From Kribbella sp. VKM Ac-2568 (GTDB lineage Bacteria > Actinomycetota > Actinomycetes > Propionibacteriales > Kribbellaceae), in the NCBI RefSeq assembly GCF_004345365.1, contig NZ_SLVF01000005.1, positions 248,001-312,000 on the forward strand: a stretch of DNA of 64,000 nt, read 5' to 3'. Positions 1 to 7,085 of this stretch are shown here, piece after piece. A program made the position numbers and the translations under genes. Below the pieces are notes generated by a model. That model had not been told where the DNA came from. It did not search any database and saw nothing but the letters and a program-made list of their open reading frames with translations. Every line of letters begins with the position of its first letter. Position 1 is the stretch's first letter.

Positions 1-277
1 GCCGCTCCCCGACACCGACGGCATCGCGGAGATCCACGGTTCCGACCGGGATGAGGTCCTCTGCTTCTGCTGCGAGGGTTTCGGTGTTGCCGGCGGCGGC
101 GTCGAAGAGGGCGCCGCGGGTGGAGATGACCAGGGCGCGGCGGATGCCGGCGGTCGTCAGTCTCTCCCGCACGGTGGCGAGGTCGGTGTCGGCTGGATGG
201 GACGGCCAGGCGCCGAAGAGTACGTCGACGTCGTACTCGATGTCCTCGGCCGGGGTTCGGGTCTGCCAGTCATACAC
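1..277 (-). CDS. Amidohydrolase-family protein (C-terminus off the left edge)
   Basis: Only the first 92 codons are present. The reading frame starts at a GTG that overlaps the stop of the upstream aminotransferase by 8 nt, so the two are translationally coupled. The fragment reads YDWQTRTPAEDIEYDVDVLF and continues through GAWP, ALVISTRGALFD, AAGNTETL and LIPVGTVDLR. This is the look of the TIM-barrel amidohydrolase-2 family (a metal-dependent hydrolase), in which a D-x-D/H-type start precedes a first helix and a 'CSTRG' strand. The substrate cannot be told. Linkage to a DegT-type aminotransferase and a divergent regulator suggests a small catabolic or amino-sugar unit. The family call is moderately sure; the function is inference. 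Confidence 0.6.
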   Translation of the reverse strand, partial: MYDWQTRTPAEDIEYDVDVLFGAWPSHPADTDLATVRERLTTAGIRRALVISTRGALFDAAAGNTETLAAEAEDLIPVGTVDLRDAVGVGER

Positions 278-1445
278 CGGCATGCACCTTCCGGAGGGTT
301 TGGGCGATGTCGTCCACGTCAGTCTTCGTGTAGGCCTCGTTCCACGGCAACGCCACGAGCGTCTCCTGGATCAGCCGCTCCGCGTTCGGGCAGAGCCCGG
401 GTGGGTAGTCACGGTCCAGCGGGTACCGCGAGTTCCCGTAGACGGGTGCCTCTGTGAAGATCGGGTTCGCGTACAGCGTCCGATCCAGATAGCCGGCCGC
501 CGCGGGAACCCCTTCTGCGGCTAGGCCATCCGCCCATGCGCGGTTGTTGCCGGGAACGATCAACGGGAACAACCACCACGCGTGCCCGGCGGCTTCCGGC
601 AGACCGAGCCCCGGCAAGTCCTCCAGCGCCGCCAGCAACTGCGCCGCGCGCTCGCGTCTGCGCTCCACCACCCCGGCGACCTTGCCGAGCTGAGCCCGAG
701 CCACGGCCGCCACCAGTTCCGTCATCCGGTAGTTCAGCCCGAGCATGAGGTGAACCCGGCCGTTGGCACGATCCCATCCCTTGTCCATGAAGAGCCGCAT
801 CCGGGCAGCCAGTTCAGGATCAGCCGTGACCGCCAGGCCGCCGTCCCCCGCGCTGATGTGCTTGTACTGCTGGAGGCTGAAGCAAGAGATGTCGCCGAAC
901 CGCCCGAGCAACTCGCCGTCGGCCGTAGTACCGAGCCAGGCCTGTGCACAGTCCTCGATCAGCAGCAGGCCGTGCCGGTCGGCGATCGCGCGCAACGCCA
1001 CGATGTCGGCCGGTGCGCCGAACAGGTGGACCGCGATGATCGCCTTCGTCCGCGGGGTGATCGCCGCCTCCACCGCTGCCGGGTCGAGGTTGCCGGTAGC
1101 CGGGTCCACGTCCGCGAAGACCGGTACGCCGTTCTGTGCCAGGATCGGGGCGACCGTGCCGAAGTCGGAGATCGGCGTCGTGATCACCTCGTCGCCCGGC
1201 TCGAACCGTACTGCGGCGACCGCCAGGTGCAGGGCCGCAGTACCGGAACTGCAGGCCACCGCGGTCCGGCCGTAGAGGTCCTCCATCTCGGCTTCCAGCG
1301 CTCGCGCCTCGCCCCCGAAGGTGCTGCAGAGCACGGCGGAGTCGAGGACCCGCAGTACGGCCTCGCGCTCCTCTTCGCCGAAGGTGCGGCCGGCCGGCTC
1401 GAGCACCCCGGGCAGCGGCGTTCGGCGTACCGGCGATCCGGACAT
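270..1445 (-). CDS. DegT/DnrJ/EryC1/StrS-family PLP-dependent aminotransferase
   Basis: A 391-residue protein, close to the family's usual size. Clear marks are the CSSGTAALHLA segment, the LIEDCAQA segment that stacks and charges the PLP ring, and the FSLQQYKHISAGDGG segment carrying the Schiff-base lysine. Such enzymes transaminate keto-sugars or cyclitols, or act as PLP-dependent dehydratases, in the cytoplasm. I start it at the ATG preceded by TTGGAG with a 6-nt spacer; a TTG four codons upstream is the alternative. It heads a two-gene operon with an amidohydrolase and is divergent from a two-domain regulator, which probably controls it. The exact substrate cannot be read from sequence. 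Confidence 0.85.
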   Translation of the reverse strand: MSGSPVRRTPLPGVLEPAGRTFGEEEREAVLRVLDSAVLCSTFGGEARALEAEMEDLYGRTAVACSSGTAALHLAVAAVRFEPGDEVITTPISDFGTVAPILAQNGVPVFADVDPATGNLDPAAVEAAITPRTKAIIAVHLFGAPADIVALRAIADRHGLLLIEDCAQAWLGTTADGELLGRFGDISCFSLQQYKHISAGDGGLAVTADPELAARMRLFMDKGWDRANGRVHLMLGLNYRMTELVAAVARAQLGKVAGVVERRRERAAQLLAALEDLPGLGLPEAAGHAWWLFPLIVPGNNRAWADGLAAEGVPAAAGYLDRTLYANPIFTEAPVYGNSRYPLDRDYPPGLCPNAERLIQETLVALPWNEAYTKTDVDDIAQTLRKVHAGV

Positions 1446-1470
1446 GCGCGGCTCCAAGGTTCGAGCAATT

Positions 1471-1545
1471 TAGGTCTTGACCGAAACCTATGAAAGCGCG
1501 TTAGGTGTCGTCAAGAGGTGCACCACTTGCGCGCAAGCGTTGCGC
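1471..1545. promoter_or_regulatory. Divergent intergenic operator candidates
   Basis: The space between the DegT gene and the divergent regulator holds several symmetric elements. TAGGT and ACCTA (1471-1475 and 1486-1490) form an inverted repeat, and TTAGGT recurs at 1501. The 8-bp palindrome GGTGCACC lies at 1517-1524. The 10-bp palindrome TTGCGCGCAA lies at 1527-1536 and is followed at once by a partial copy, GCGTTGCGC. Their position suggests binding sites for the adjacent regulator, but no site is proven. Confidence 0.35.
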
Positions 1546-1677
1546 TATTCTGCCGATTTGAGGGCCGGACCAGAAGTCCGGTCCCCACTCGGGGCCATGA
1601 CGGACTGATGAGGAGTGCACTGCAGTGATCAGCCGCTTGGATCCGGCCCGCCGGACCCTGCCTTCAGCAGTGGTCTG

Positions 1678-2910
1678 ATGGCGCTCACGGTCGGGATCAT
1701 CGGGCCCGAGGACCTGGTCCAGCGCGTCCTCGCGGTCGGGGCCGCCAACAGCGCCGCGACCCTGGTGCCGCTGCCGTACCGGCACGAGAGCGAGACCGTC
1801 ACGCTGGTGGAGCAGAGCCGCGAGAAGGTTGACGCGATCCTCTTCACCGGCGTCGTCCCGTACACGATCGCCACCGCCGCCGGGATCATCGACCGCCCGG
1901 CGATGTACGTCTCGTACGACGGGGCGACGCTGCTGCGGGCGCTCGTCGAGCTGCTCCGGCTGGGTCACGACGTCACCCGGTTCTCGATCGACACCCTGCG
2001 CCGCAGCGAGGTGATCGAGACCCTGATCGAGGCGAAACTGCCGACCGACCAGATCCACGTACTGCCGTACCGGGCGGGGCTGACCTCCGACGACATCGTC
2101 GCCTTCCACCGCAACGCCCGGGAACGCCACGACACGAAGGTGGCGATCAGCTGTCTGGGCTCGGCGTTCCACCTGCTCGAGAACGAGATGCCGTCCGTCC
2201 GGCTGGCGCCCTCGCGGTACTCGATCCAGTCGACGCTGCAGGCGCTGGTGCTGACCACCACCGGGCAACACGTCGGCGACGCCCAGGTCGCGCTCGGCAT
2301 CATCGACCTGCCGGAACCGGACGAAGCGCTCGCCGGCGACCTGATCACCCTGGGCGGGAGTCTTGCGGCGCTGCCCGACGGGCGGAACCTGGTCGTCACG
2401 ACGCGCGGTCTGCTCGAGCAGGCGACCGAGCAGTTCACCCGGATGCCGCTCCTCGACCAACTGGCCGCACGGCACGCCACCGCCCGCGTCGGCTTCGGAG
2501 TCGGCCGCACCGCCGCCGAGGCCGAGGCCCTGGCTCGACGCGCGGTCAGCCGGGCGACCTCGATCGGCACAGTGGCCGGAGTGGTGTCGATGTCGGACGA
2601 CGTCGAGATCGTCATCGAACCGTCCAGCGAACACGACCAGCCGGCTGCGGATCGCGGTCCGGAAAGTCTGCCGCTACTGGCGCGTCGGGTTGGTCTGAAT
2701 ACCCAGACCCTGTCCCGGATGCGCGAACTGGTCGCCACTCTGCCCGATGGTCTGACGACACAGGACGTGGCCGAACATCTGGCGGTCCAGCTCCGCACGG
2801 CCCGCCGAGTCCTCAAGCGCCTGGAACGCGCCGGCCTCGCCGACCCCATCGGCAGCCAACAACACGGCCGCACCGGGCGTCCACCGACGGTCTACTTGAT
2901 CCGACTCTGA
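1678..2910 (+). CDS. Transcriptional regulator with sensor domain and C-terminal winged helix
   Basis: 410 residues from the ATG at 1678; an in-frame ATG 21 codons upstream exists but its extension looks non-coding. The first ~210 residues start with LTVGIIGPEDLVQRVL and contain alternating strands and helices (VDAILFTGVVPY, VAISCLGSAFHLL) like a periplasmic-binding or PrpR_N-type sensing fold. Residues ~270-310 (VGFGVGRTAAEAEALARRAV) resemble the degenerate cyclase-like segment of CdaR/PucR-class regulators. The last ~60 residues (LTTQDVAEHLAVQLRTARRV) form a helix-turn-helix and wing. It is likely cytoplasmic and probably controls the divergent aminotransferase operon. I do not recognise a named orthologue. 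Confidence 0.6.
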   Translation: MALTVGIIGPEDLVQRVLAVGAANSAATLVPLPYRHESETVTLVEQSREKVDAILFTGVVPYTIATAAGIIDRPAMYVSYDGATLLRALVELLRLGHDVTRFSIDTLRRSEVIETLIEAKLPTDQIHVLPYRAGLTSDDIVAFHRNARERHDTKVAISCLGSAFHLLENEMPSVRLAPSRYSIQSTLQALVLTTTGQHVGDAQVALGIIDLPEPDEALAGDLITLGGSLAALPDGRNLVVTTRGLLEQATEQFTRMPLLDQLAARHATARVGFGVGRTAAEAEALARRAVSRATSIGTVAGVVSMSDDVEIVIEPSSEHDQPAADRGPESLPLLARRVGLNTQTLSRMRELVATLPDGLTTQDVAEHLAVQLRTARRVLKRLERAGLADPIGSQQHGRTGRPPTVYLIRL

Positions 2911-2950
2911 GGTTCCTCGGGCGGGTGATCGTGACGCCGGCCCGATCGTC

Positions 2951-3973
2951 CTAGGGGCGGATGACGGTGACGCCGGCCGGACTACCGGCGGTGAGCTCGT
3001 CGAGCGCGGCGGGGACTTCATCGAGTGAGATCGTGCGGGTGATCAGGTCCTGCGGCTTCAGGTTGCCTGAGGCAACGAGATCGAGCATCTCGGGGTAGGC
3101 ATGAGCCGGCATCCCGTGACTCCCGAGCCATTCCAGCTCCTGCCCGATCAGCCGCGACACATCCAACTGCACTCCGTCAGGCAAGAGACCGACCTGAAGA
3201 TGCCGCCCCCTGGGCCGCAACGACCGCAAGGCGTCCTGGACGATCGCGTTCGATCCCAGCGCATCCATCGTCACCCGCGCACCACCGCCGGTGAGCTCGA
3301 GAATCTCCTGCACTACGTCCGATGACGCCTGAACGGTGTCGGCGGCGCCGTACGAGCGAGCCAGTTCGAGGGCAGCAGGGTTGGTATCAACGGCAATGAC
3401 GCGTGCACCGAGCGCGGCAGCAATCATCACGGCGGACAACCCAACGCCACCACATCCGAAGATCACGACGTCCTCGTCCGCCGCGACCCGACCGACCTGC
3501 CGAACCGCGCGGAAGGACGTCGCGAACCGACACCCCAACCCGGCTGCGGTGTCGAAGTCCAAGGTCTCCGGCAGCCGGATCAGATTCACCTCGGCAAACG
3601 GCAACGCGACGTGCTCGGCAAACGAACCCCAGTAATTGAAGCCGGGCTGCAGTTGATTGGGGCAGACCTGGTGATTGCCCTCCAAGCACTGCTCACACTT
3701 CCCACACGCACAGATGAACGGAGTCGTGACCCGATCGCCCGCCTTCCACCCGGCAACGCCATCCCCCACCGCGGCGATCGTCCCAGCCAACTCATGCCCG
3801 GGAACATGCGGCAACACGATGTCAGAGTCATGCCCCTGCCACCCATGCCAATCACTCCGACACAACCCAGTGGCCTCAACCCTCAAAACCACCCCACCCG
3901 GGTCCGCCTCAGGCACCGCCACATCCTGAACCGACGGCAACACCCCGAACTTCTCCACCACCACAGCACGCAT
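2951..3973 (-). CDS. Zinc-dependent alcohol dehydrogenase (MDR family)
   Basis: 340 residues, normal for a medium-chain dehydrogenase. Catalytic-zinc ligands are the Cys of GLCRSD and the His-Glu of PGHELAG. The structural zinc is held by the four cysteines of CACGKCEQCLEGNHQVC. The NAD(P) Rossmann motif is FGCGGVGLSAV. It oxidises alcohols or reduces aldehydes with NAD(P), in the cytoplasm. The frame is open for another 91 codons upstream, but that extension is Arg/Gly-rich and lacks family similarity, so I start at MRAVVVEKFG. It is transcribed alone, convergent with the upstream regulator gene. The substrate is unknown. Confidence 0.88.
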   Translation of the reverse strand: MRAVVVEKFGVLPSVQDVAVPEADPGGVVLRVEATGLCRSDWHGWQGHDSDIVLPHVPGHELAGTIAAVGDGVAGWKAGDRVTTPFICACGKCEQCLEGNHQVCPNQLQPGFNYWGSFAEHVALPFAEVNLIRLPETLDFDTAAGLGCRFATSFRAVRQVGRVAADEDVVIFGCGGVGLSAVMIAAALGARVIAVDTNPAALELARSYGAADTVQASSDVVQEILELTGGGARVTMDALGSNAIVQDALRSLRPRGRHLQVGLLPDGVQLDVSRLIGQELEWLGSHGMPAHAYPEMLDLVASGNLKPQDLITRTISLDEVPAALDELTAGSPAGVTVIRP

Positions 3974-4818
3974 CGCCCCATCCTCACCCACCGCCGCCCA
4001 CCCCACCACCCGACCCGCGTACTCCGCCCCACGCCGCCCCTCCGTCGCTCGCCCCCGGGGTCGCGACTCCTCCATCGCCCGCTCGGCGACCACGAGGTGC
4101 TCGCAGGCCGGGTCCATCTGCCGCGAGCTGACTCGGGTACTCCACCCATGCCGCTCATTCGTCGCTCGCTCCCACCCGCCCCGGGTCACGGCTTCTCCGT
4201 CGCCGCTCGGCGAGTCCCGGGTGGTCGCGGTGGAGCGACTGAGCACCGGACGGACTCGAGCGCGTCACATAGCCGCCGCGACATGGTCAAGCGGCCGGCT
4301 CGCCTGACCAAGGTCCCACCCGGGCAGCTGCACTGGCACGGCTGTACCGAACGAAAGGAAGAGGTCGCTCGCAACGCCAACCACCACGCCACGCCCAGGT
4401 GACCCCATGCGCTGAGCACCCTCGCACCCACCAGGCGAACGACGGCAAACTCGAGGGTTACCCAGTCCTGTTGCGGGTTACCCCCGAACCTTCGAGAGGG
4501 GAACCCACAACAACGGCAGGTAACCCCCGCCGCGAACCGCGACCCCGCAGTGCAGTGATCGCCCCCTCTGAGGGGTCAACCCCCTACCCGCAGGGATGCC
4601 TGCTCAGAATCCGAGGGGGCAACCCGCACCTTCAGGGGTTGACCCCTCGGAGGCGCGTCGGTACGTCGGGTGGCTGCCCGGGTTCCGAGGGGGTAACCCG
4701 CCCTCTCGGGGGTTGACCGCCCGGAGGGCACGCTGGTACGTCGCGAGCCGCCGGGGACCGGGGACGCGGGGAGAGAGCCGGCAGCCCGGGGCGTACCGAA
4801 GCACAGGGGAAGTACCAG
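3974..4818. other. 845-bp intergenic region, no gene seen
   Basis: This gap lies between the start of the alcohol dehydrogenase and the end of the thrC-cysO operon, both on the minus strand. All open frames in it are Arg/Pro/Gly-rich shadows. The left half should hold the dehydrogenase promoter, which I cannot pinpoint. The right half (4440-4740) is packed with GGGTTACCC and GGGGTTGACCCC-type sequences that can fold as hairpins and probably act in transcription termination of cysO. Confidence 0.5.
4572..4722. repeat. Cluster of GGGGTTGACCCC-type palindromes
   Basis: GGGGTCAACCCC lies at 4572-4583, AGGGGTTGACCCCT at 4634-4647 and GGGGGTTGACCGCCC at 4708-4722, with GGGTAACCC-type units between them. 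The same element recurs between the convergent genes at 23.3 kb. The elements lie just downstream of the cysO stop, which suits a terminator or a dispersed intergenic repeat. Confidence 0.5.
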
Positions 4819-5094
4819 CTACCCGCCGGCGACGGCCGGGATGATGGAGACCTGGCCGCCGTCCTTGATCGAGGTGTGGAGGCCTTCGGCGAAGCGGACG
4901 TCGTCGTTGTCCACGTAGACGTTGACGAAGCGGCGGAGTTCGCCGGAATCGTCGAGGACTCGGCCCTTGATGCCTGGGTAGGAGGTGTCGAGAGACTCGA
5001 GCACCTCGCTCAGGGTCGAGCCTTCGACAGAGACCTCGGATGCTCCCTGGGTGTAGGGCCGCAGGATGGTCGGTACCCGAACGCTGACGCTCAC
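4819..5094 (-). CDS. cysO: CysO-like ubiquitin-fold sulfur carrier (ThiS/MoaD family)
   Basis: A 91-residue protein that begins VSVRVPTILRPYTQG and ends in Ala-Val-Ala-Gly-Gly. The segments RRFVNVYVDNDDVRF and VSIIPAVAGG are nearly those of Mycobacterium tuberculosis CysO. In that family the C-terminal Gly-Gly is thiocarboxylated and delivers sulfur to O-phosphoserine through CysM, with release by the Mec protease. The GTG start overlaps the thrC stop in GTGA, so translation is coupled. Neither cysM nor mec is beside it here; the partner is threonine synthase instead. Family placement is firm. Its acceptor in this organism is inference. Confidence 0.85.
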   Translation of the reverse strand: MSVSVRVPTILRPYTQGASEVSVEGSTLSEVLESLDTSYPGIKGRVLDDSGELRRFVNVYVDNDDVRFAEGLHTSIKDGGQVSIIPAVAGG

Positions 5095-6359
5095 TGCAGC
5101 CCTGCCTTCACGAAGGCGTCGTACGACGCGGGGATGGTCACCTTGGGGCCGACCCGGTCGGCCACGGCGTCGAGCGTCTTGAGCCCGTCGCCGGAGTTGA
5201 TGATCACCGTCTCGGCCTCGGGGTCGAGCTGGCCGGTCTCGATCAGCTTCTTCAGCGTCGCGACGGTCACCCCGCCCGCGGTCTCGGTGAAGATGCCCTC
5301 GGTGCGGGCGAGCAGCTGGATGCCCTCGACGACCTCTTCGTCGCTGACGTCCTCGATCACTCCGCCGGTACGTCGGGCGACGTCGAGCACGTACGGCCCG
5401 TCCGCGGGGTTGCCGATCGCCAGGGACTTGGCGATGGTGCTCGGCTTGACCGGCTTGACCACGTCGTGGCCGTCGCGGAACGCCTGGGCGACCGGGGAGC
5501 ACCCGGTGGCCTGCGCGCCGTACACCTTGTAGTCGGTGGCCTCGACCAGGCCGAGTTTGCCGAGCTCGGTGAAGCCCTTGTCGATCTTGGTCAGCTGGGA
5601 GCCGGACGCGACCGGGATGACGATCTGCTGCGGGATCCGCCAGCCGAGCTGTTCGGCGATCTCGAAGGCGAGCGTCTTCGAGCCCTCGGAGTAGTACGGG
5701 CGGACGTTGACGTTCACGAACGCCCAGCCCTCCTCCTCGCCGGCGATCTCGGAGGCGAGCTTGTTCACGTCGTCGTAGTTGCCCTCGACGGCGACCAGGG
5801 TGCCGCCGTACACGGCGGTGGTGATCACCTTCGGGCGCTCGAGGTCGTGCGGGATGAAGACGACCGAGCGGATGCCGGCCCGGGCAGCGGCCGCGGCGAC
5901 CGCATTGGCCAGGTTGCCGGTGGAGGGGCAGGCGAAGACCTTCATGCCGAGCTCGCGGGTGGCGCTCAGGGCGGACGCGACCACGCGGTCCTTGAAGGAG
6001 TGGGTCGGGTTGCCCGAGTCGTCCTTCACCCAGAGCTTGCGCAGGCCGAGCTCGCGGGCCAGGTTGCCGGCGTCGATCAGCCGGGTGTAGCCGGGTTCGG
6101 TGTTCGGGAAGCTCGCCACGTCGGTGGGCACCGGCAGCAGCGGCTGGTACCGCCAGATGTTCTTGGGTCCGGCCTCGATCTGCTCTCGCGTGATGGTCGG
6201 GAACTCGTACCCGACCTCCAGCGGACCGAAGCACTCCATACAGGCGTAGAACGGACCGAGCGGCGATTTCGCCCCACAGGCGCGGCAGCTCAGGTGCGTA
6301 CCGTTGCCGAAGGCACCTTCGCGGATGGTGTGGGTCGACGCGGCGGCGGTCAGGCTCAT
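5091..6359 (-). CDS. thrC: Threonine synthase
   Basis: 422 residues. It converts O-phospho-L-homoserine to threonine with PLP, the last step of threonine synthesis. An N-terminal zinc-ribbon-like part (LSCRACGAKSPLGPFYACMEC) precedes the fold-type II PLP domain. The PLP lysine is in NPTHSFKDRV, and the glycine-rich phosphate loop region ends in INSGDGLKTLD. The ATG start is 8 nt after a perfect AGGAGG; an upstream extension of 19 residues lacks support. It is the first gene of a thrC-cysO operon and is preceded by a SAM-I-type riboswitch, so expression should respond to S-adenosylmethionine, tying threonine to methionine supply at the shared phosphohomoserine branch. Confidence 0.95.
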   Translation of the reverse strand: MSLTAAASTHTIREGAFGNGTHLSCRACGAKSPLGPFYACMECFGPLEVGYEFPTITREQIEAGPKNIWRYQPLLPVPTDVASFPNTEPGYTRLIDAGNLARELGLRKLWVKDDSGNPTHSFKDRVVASALSATRELGMKVFACPSTGNLANAVAAAAARAGIRSVVFIPHDLERPKVITTAVYGGTLVAVEGNYDDVNKLASEIAGEEEGWAFVNVNVRPYYSEGSKTLAFEIAEQLGWRIPQQIVIPVASGSQLTKIDKGFTELGKLGLVEATDYKVYGAQATGCSPVAQAFRDGHDVVKPVKPSTIAKSLAIGNPADGPYVLDVARRTGGVIEDVSDEEVVEGIQLLARTEGIFTETAGGVTVATLKKLIETGQLDPEAETVIINSGDGLKTLDAVADRVGPKVTIPASYDAFVKAGLQ

Positions 6360-6371
6360 GGAGGTTCCCTC

Positions 6372-6506
6372 CTCATCTTCCCCGGACCGGATCTCGGCGC
6401 GGGACGGATTTGGCACCGTTCCGCCGCGAGCGCCTCGGATCGAGACGTCAACGGGGAGGGTTGCCGGGACTTCAACGGGCCGTTTCCCTCAGTCCCTCTG
6501 GATGAG
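6372..6506 (-). promoter_or_regulatory. SAM-I (S-box) riboswitch upstream of thrC
   Basis: Read on the minus strand, the leader has the S-box order. First is the P1 5' strand CTCATC (6501-6506), then AGAGGGACTGAGGGAAACGG, then CCCGTTGAAGTCCCGGCAACC-like core blocks (CCGGCAACC and GGTGCCAAATCC). It ends GGGGAAGATGAG with the matching P1 3' strand GATGAG (6372-6377). The last AG of P1 are the first two bases of the AGGAGG ribosome-binding site of thrC, 8 nt before the ATG. Ligand-stabilised P1 would therefore mask the site, which points to translational control. Class I fits better than SAM-IV because the leader has the full kink-turn and GGTGCCAAATCC core. Confidence 0.85.
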
Positions 6507-6573
6507 CACTGACGAGGTTACCCAATCGGGTCCATATTGTGTCTGCCGTTCCCACCATGCGAGACAGCGGATC

Positions 6574-7059
6574 TCACTCCGCCCGGCACTCCCGGAAGGT
6601 CCGCCGGTACGCCGAGGGCGACGTTTGCAGCAGTTTCCCGAAGTGGTGCCGCAACGTCACCGGAGTCGCGAACCCGGCCGCGGCCGCGATCTCCTCCACC
6701 GGCGCGTCCCCGGTCTCCAGCATGGTGAGCGCCGCCTGCACGCGCTGGGCGATCAACCACTTACCCGGCGTCGTCCCGGTCGCCCGGACGAAGTGCCGCA
6801 GATACGTCCGCGGCGACAACCCGGCCTGCCTGGCCAGATCCGGTACGCCGATCGGCTCGGCCAGGTGCTCCAGCGCCCAGCCGAGACTCCGGGCGACTGG
6901 CGCGTCGTCGGGCTCCGGCGGCACCGGGGATTCGATGTACTGCGCCTGGCCACCCGCCCGGTACGGCTGGATCACCAGGCGCGGGGTGACCGCGTTCGCC
7001 ACGGCAGCGCCGAAGTCCTTGCGGACCAGGAAGCCCACCGTCACGGATCCCGCCCGCAC
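6574..7059 (-). CDS. GlxA-type AraC-family regulator, truncated to its DNA-binding half
   Basis: 161 residues. Residues ~55-155 hold two AraC-type helix-turn-helix motifs (VPDLARQAGLSPRTYLRHFV and VEEIAAAAGFATPVTLRHHF). The stretch before them, VRKDFGAAVANAV...RAGGQAQYI, is the very end of the DJ-1/PfpI sensor domain of GlxA-like regulators. About 190 residues of that domain are missing. The GTG start falls inside a 15-bp tandem repeat that touches the end of the antiporter gene, so the 5' part has probably been deleted. It may still bind DNA without ligand control, or be a pseudogene. Base composition is like its neighbours. Confidence 0.65.
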   Translation of the reverse strand: MRAGSVTVGFLVRKDFGAAVANAVTPRLVIQPYRAGGQAQYIESPVPPEPDDAPVARSLGWALEHLAEPIGVPDLARQAGLSPRTYLRHFVRATGTTPGKWLIAQRVQAALTMLETGDAPVEEIAAAAGFATPVTLRHHFGKLLQTSPSAYRRTFRECRAE

Positions 7060-7085
7060 GAATCAGGCCGTCACGAATCCCGGTC
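7041..7085. repeat. Three 15-bp tandem units at the truncated regulator's 5' end
   Basis: TCACGGATCC (7041), GCACGAATCA (7056) and TCACGAATCC (7071) recur at exact 15-bp spacing. The outer pair match in 14 of 15 bases (CCGTCACGGATCCCG against CCGTCACGAATCCCG). The array bridges the antiporter stop and the regulator's first codons and looks like a deletion or slippage scar. Confidence 0.6.

Noticed and set aside
3974..4246. 91-residue N-terminal extension of the alcohol dehydrogenase
   Set aside because: It lacks any relation to the MDR fold and has shadow composition; the family start MRAVVVEKFG is clear.
6372..6506. SAM-IV class for the thrC leader
   Set aside because: The kink-turn block and GGTGCCAAATCC plus an enclosing P1 beyond the core fit SAM-I; SAM-IV has a different J and P4 arrangement, though only a covariance search can settle it.
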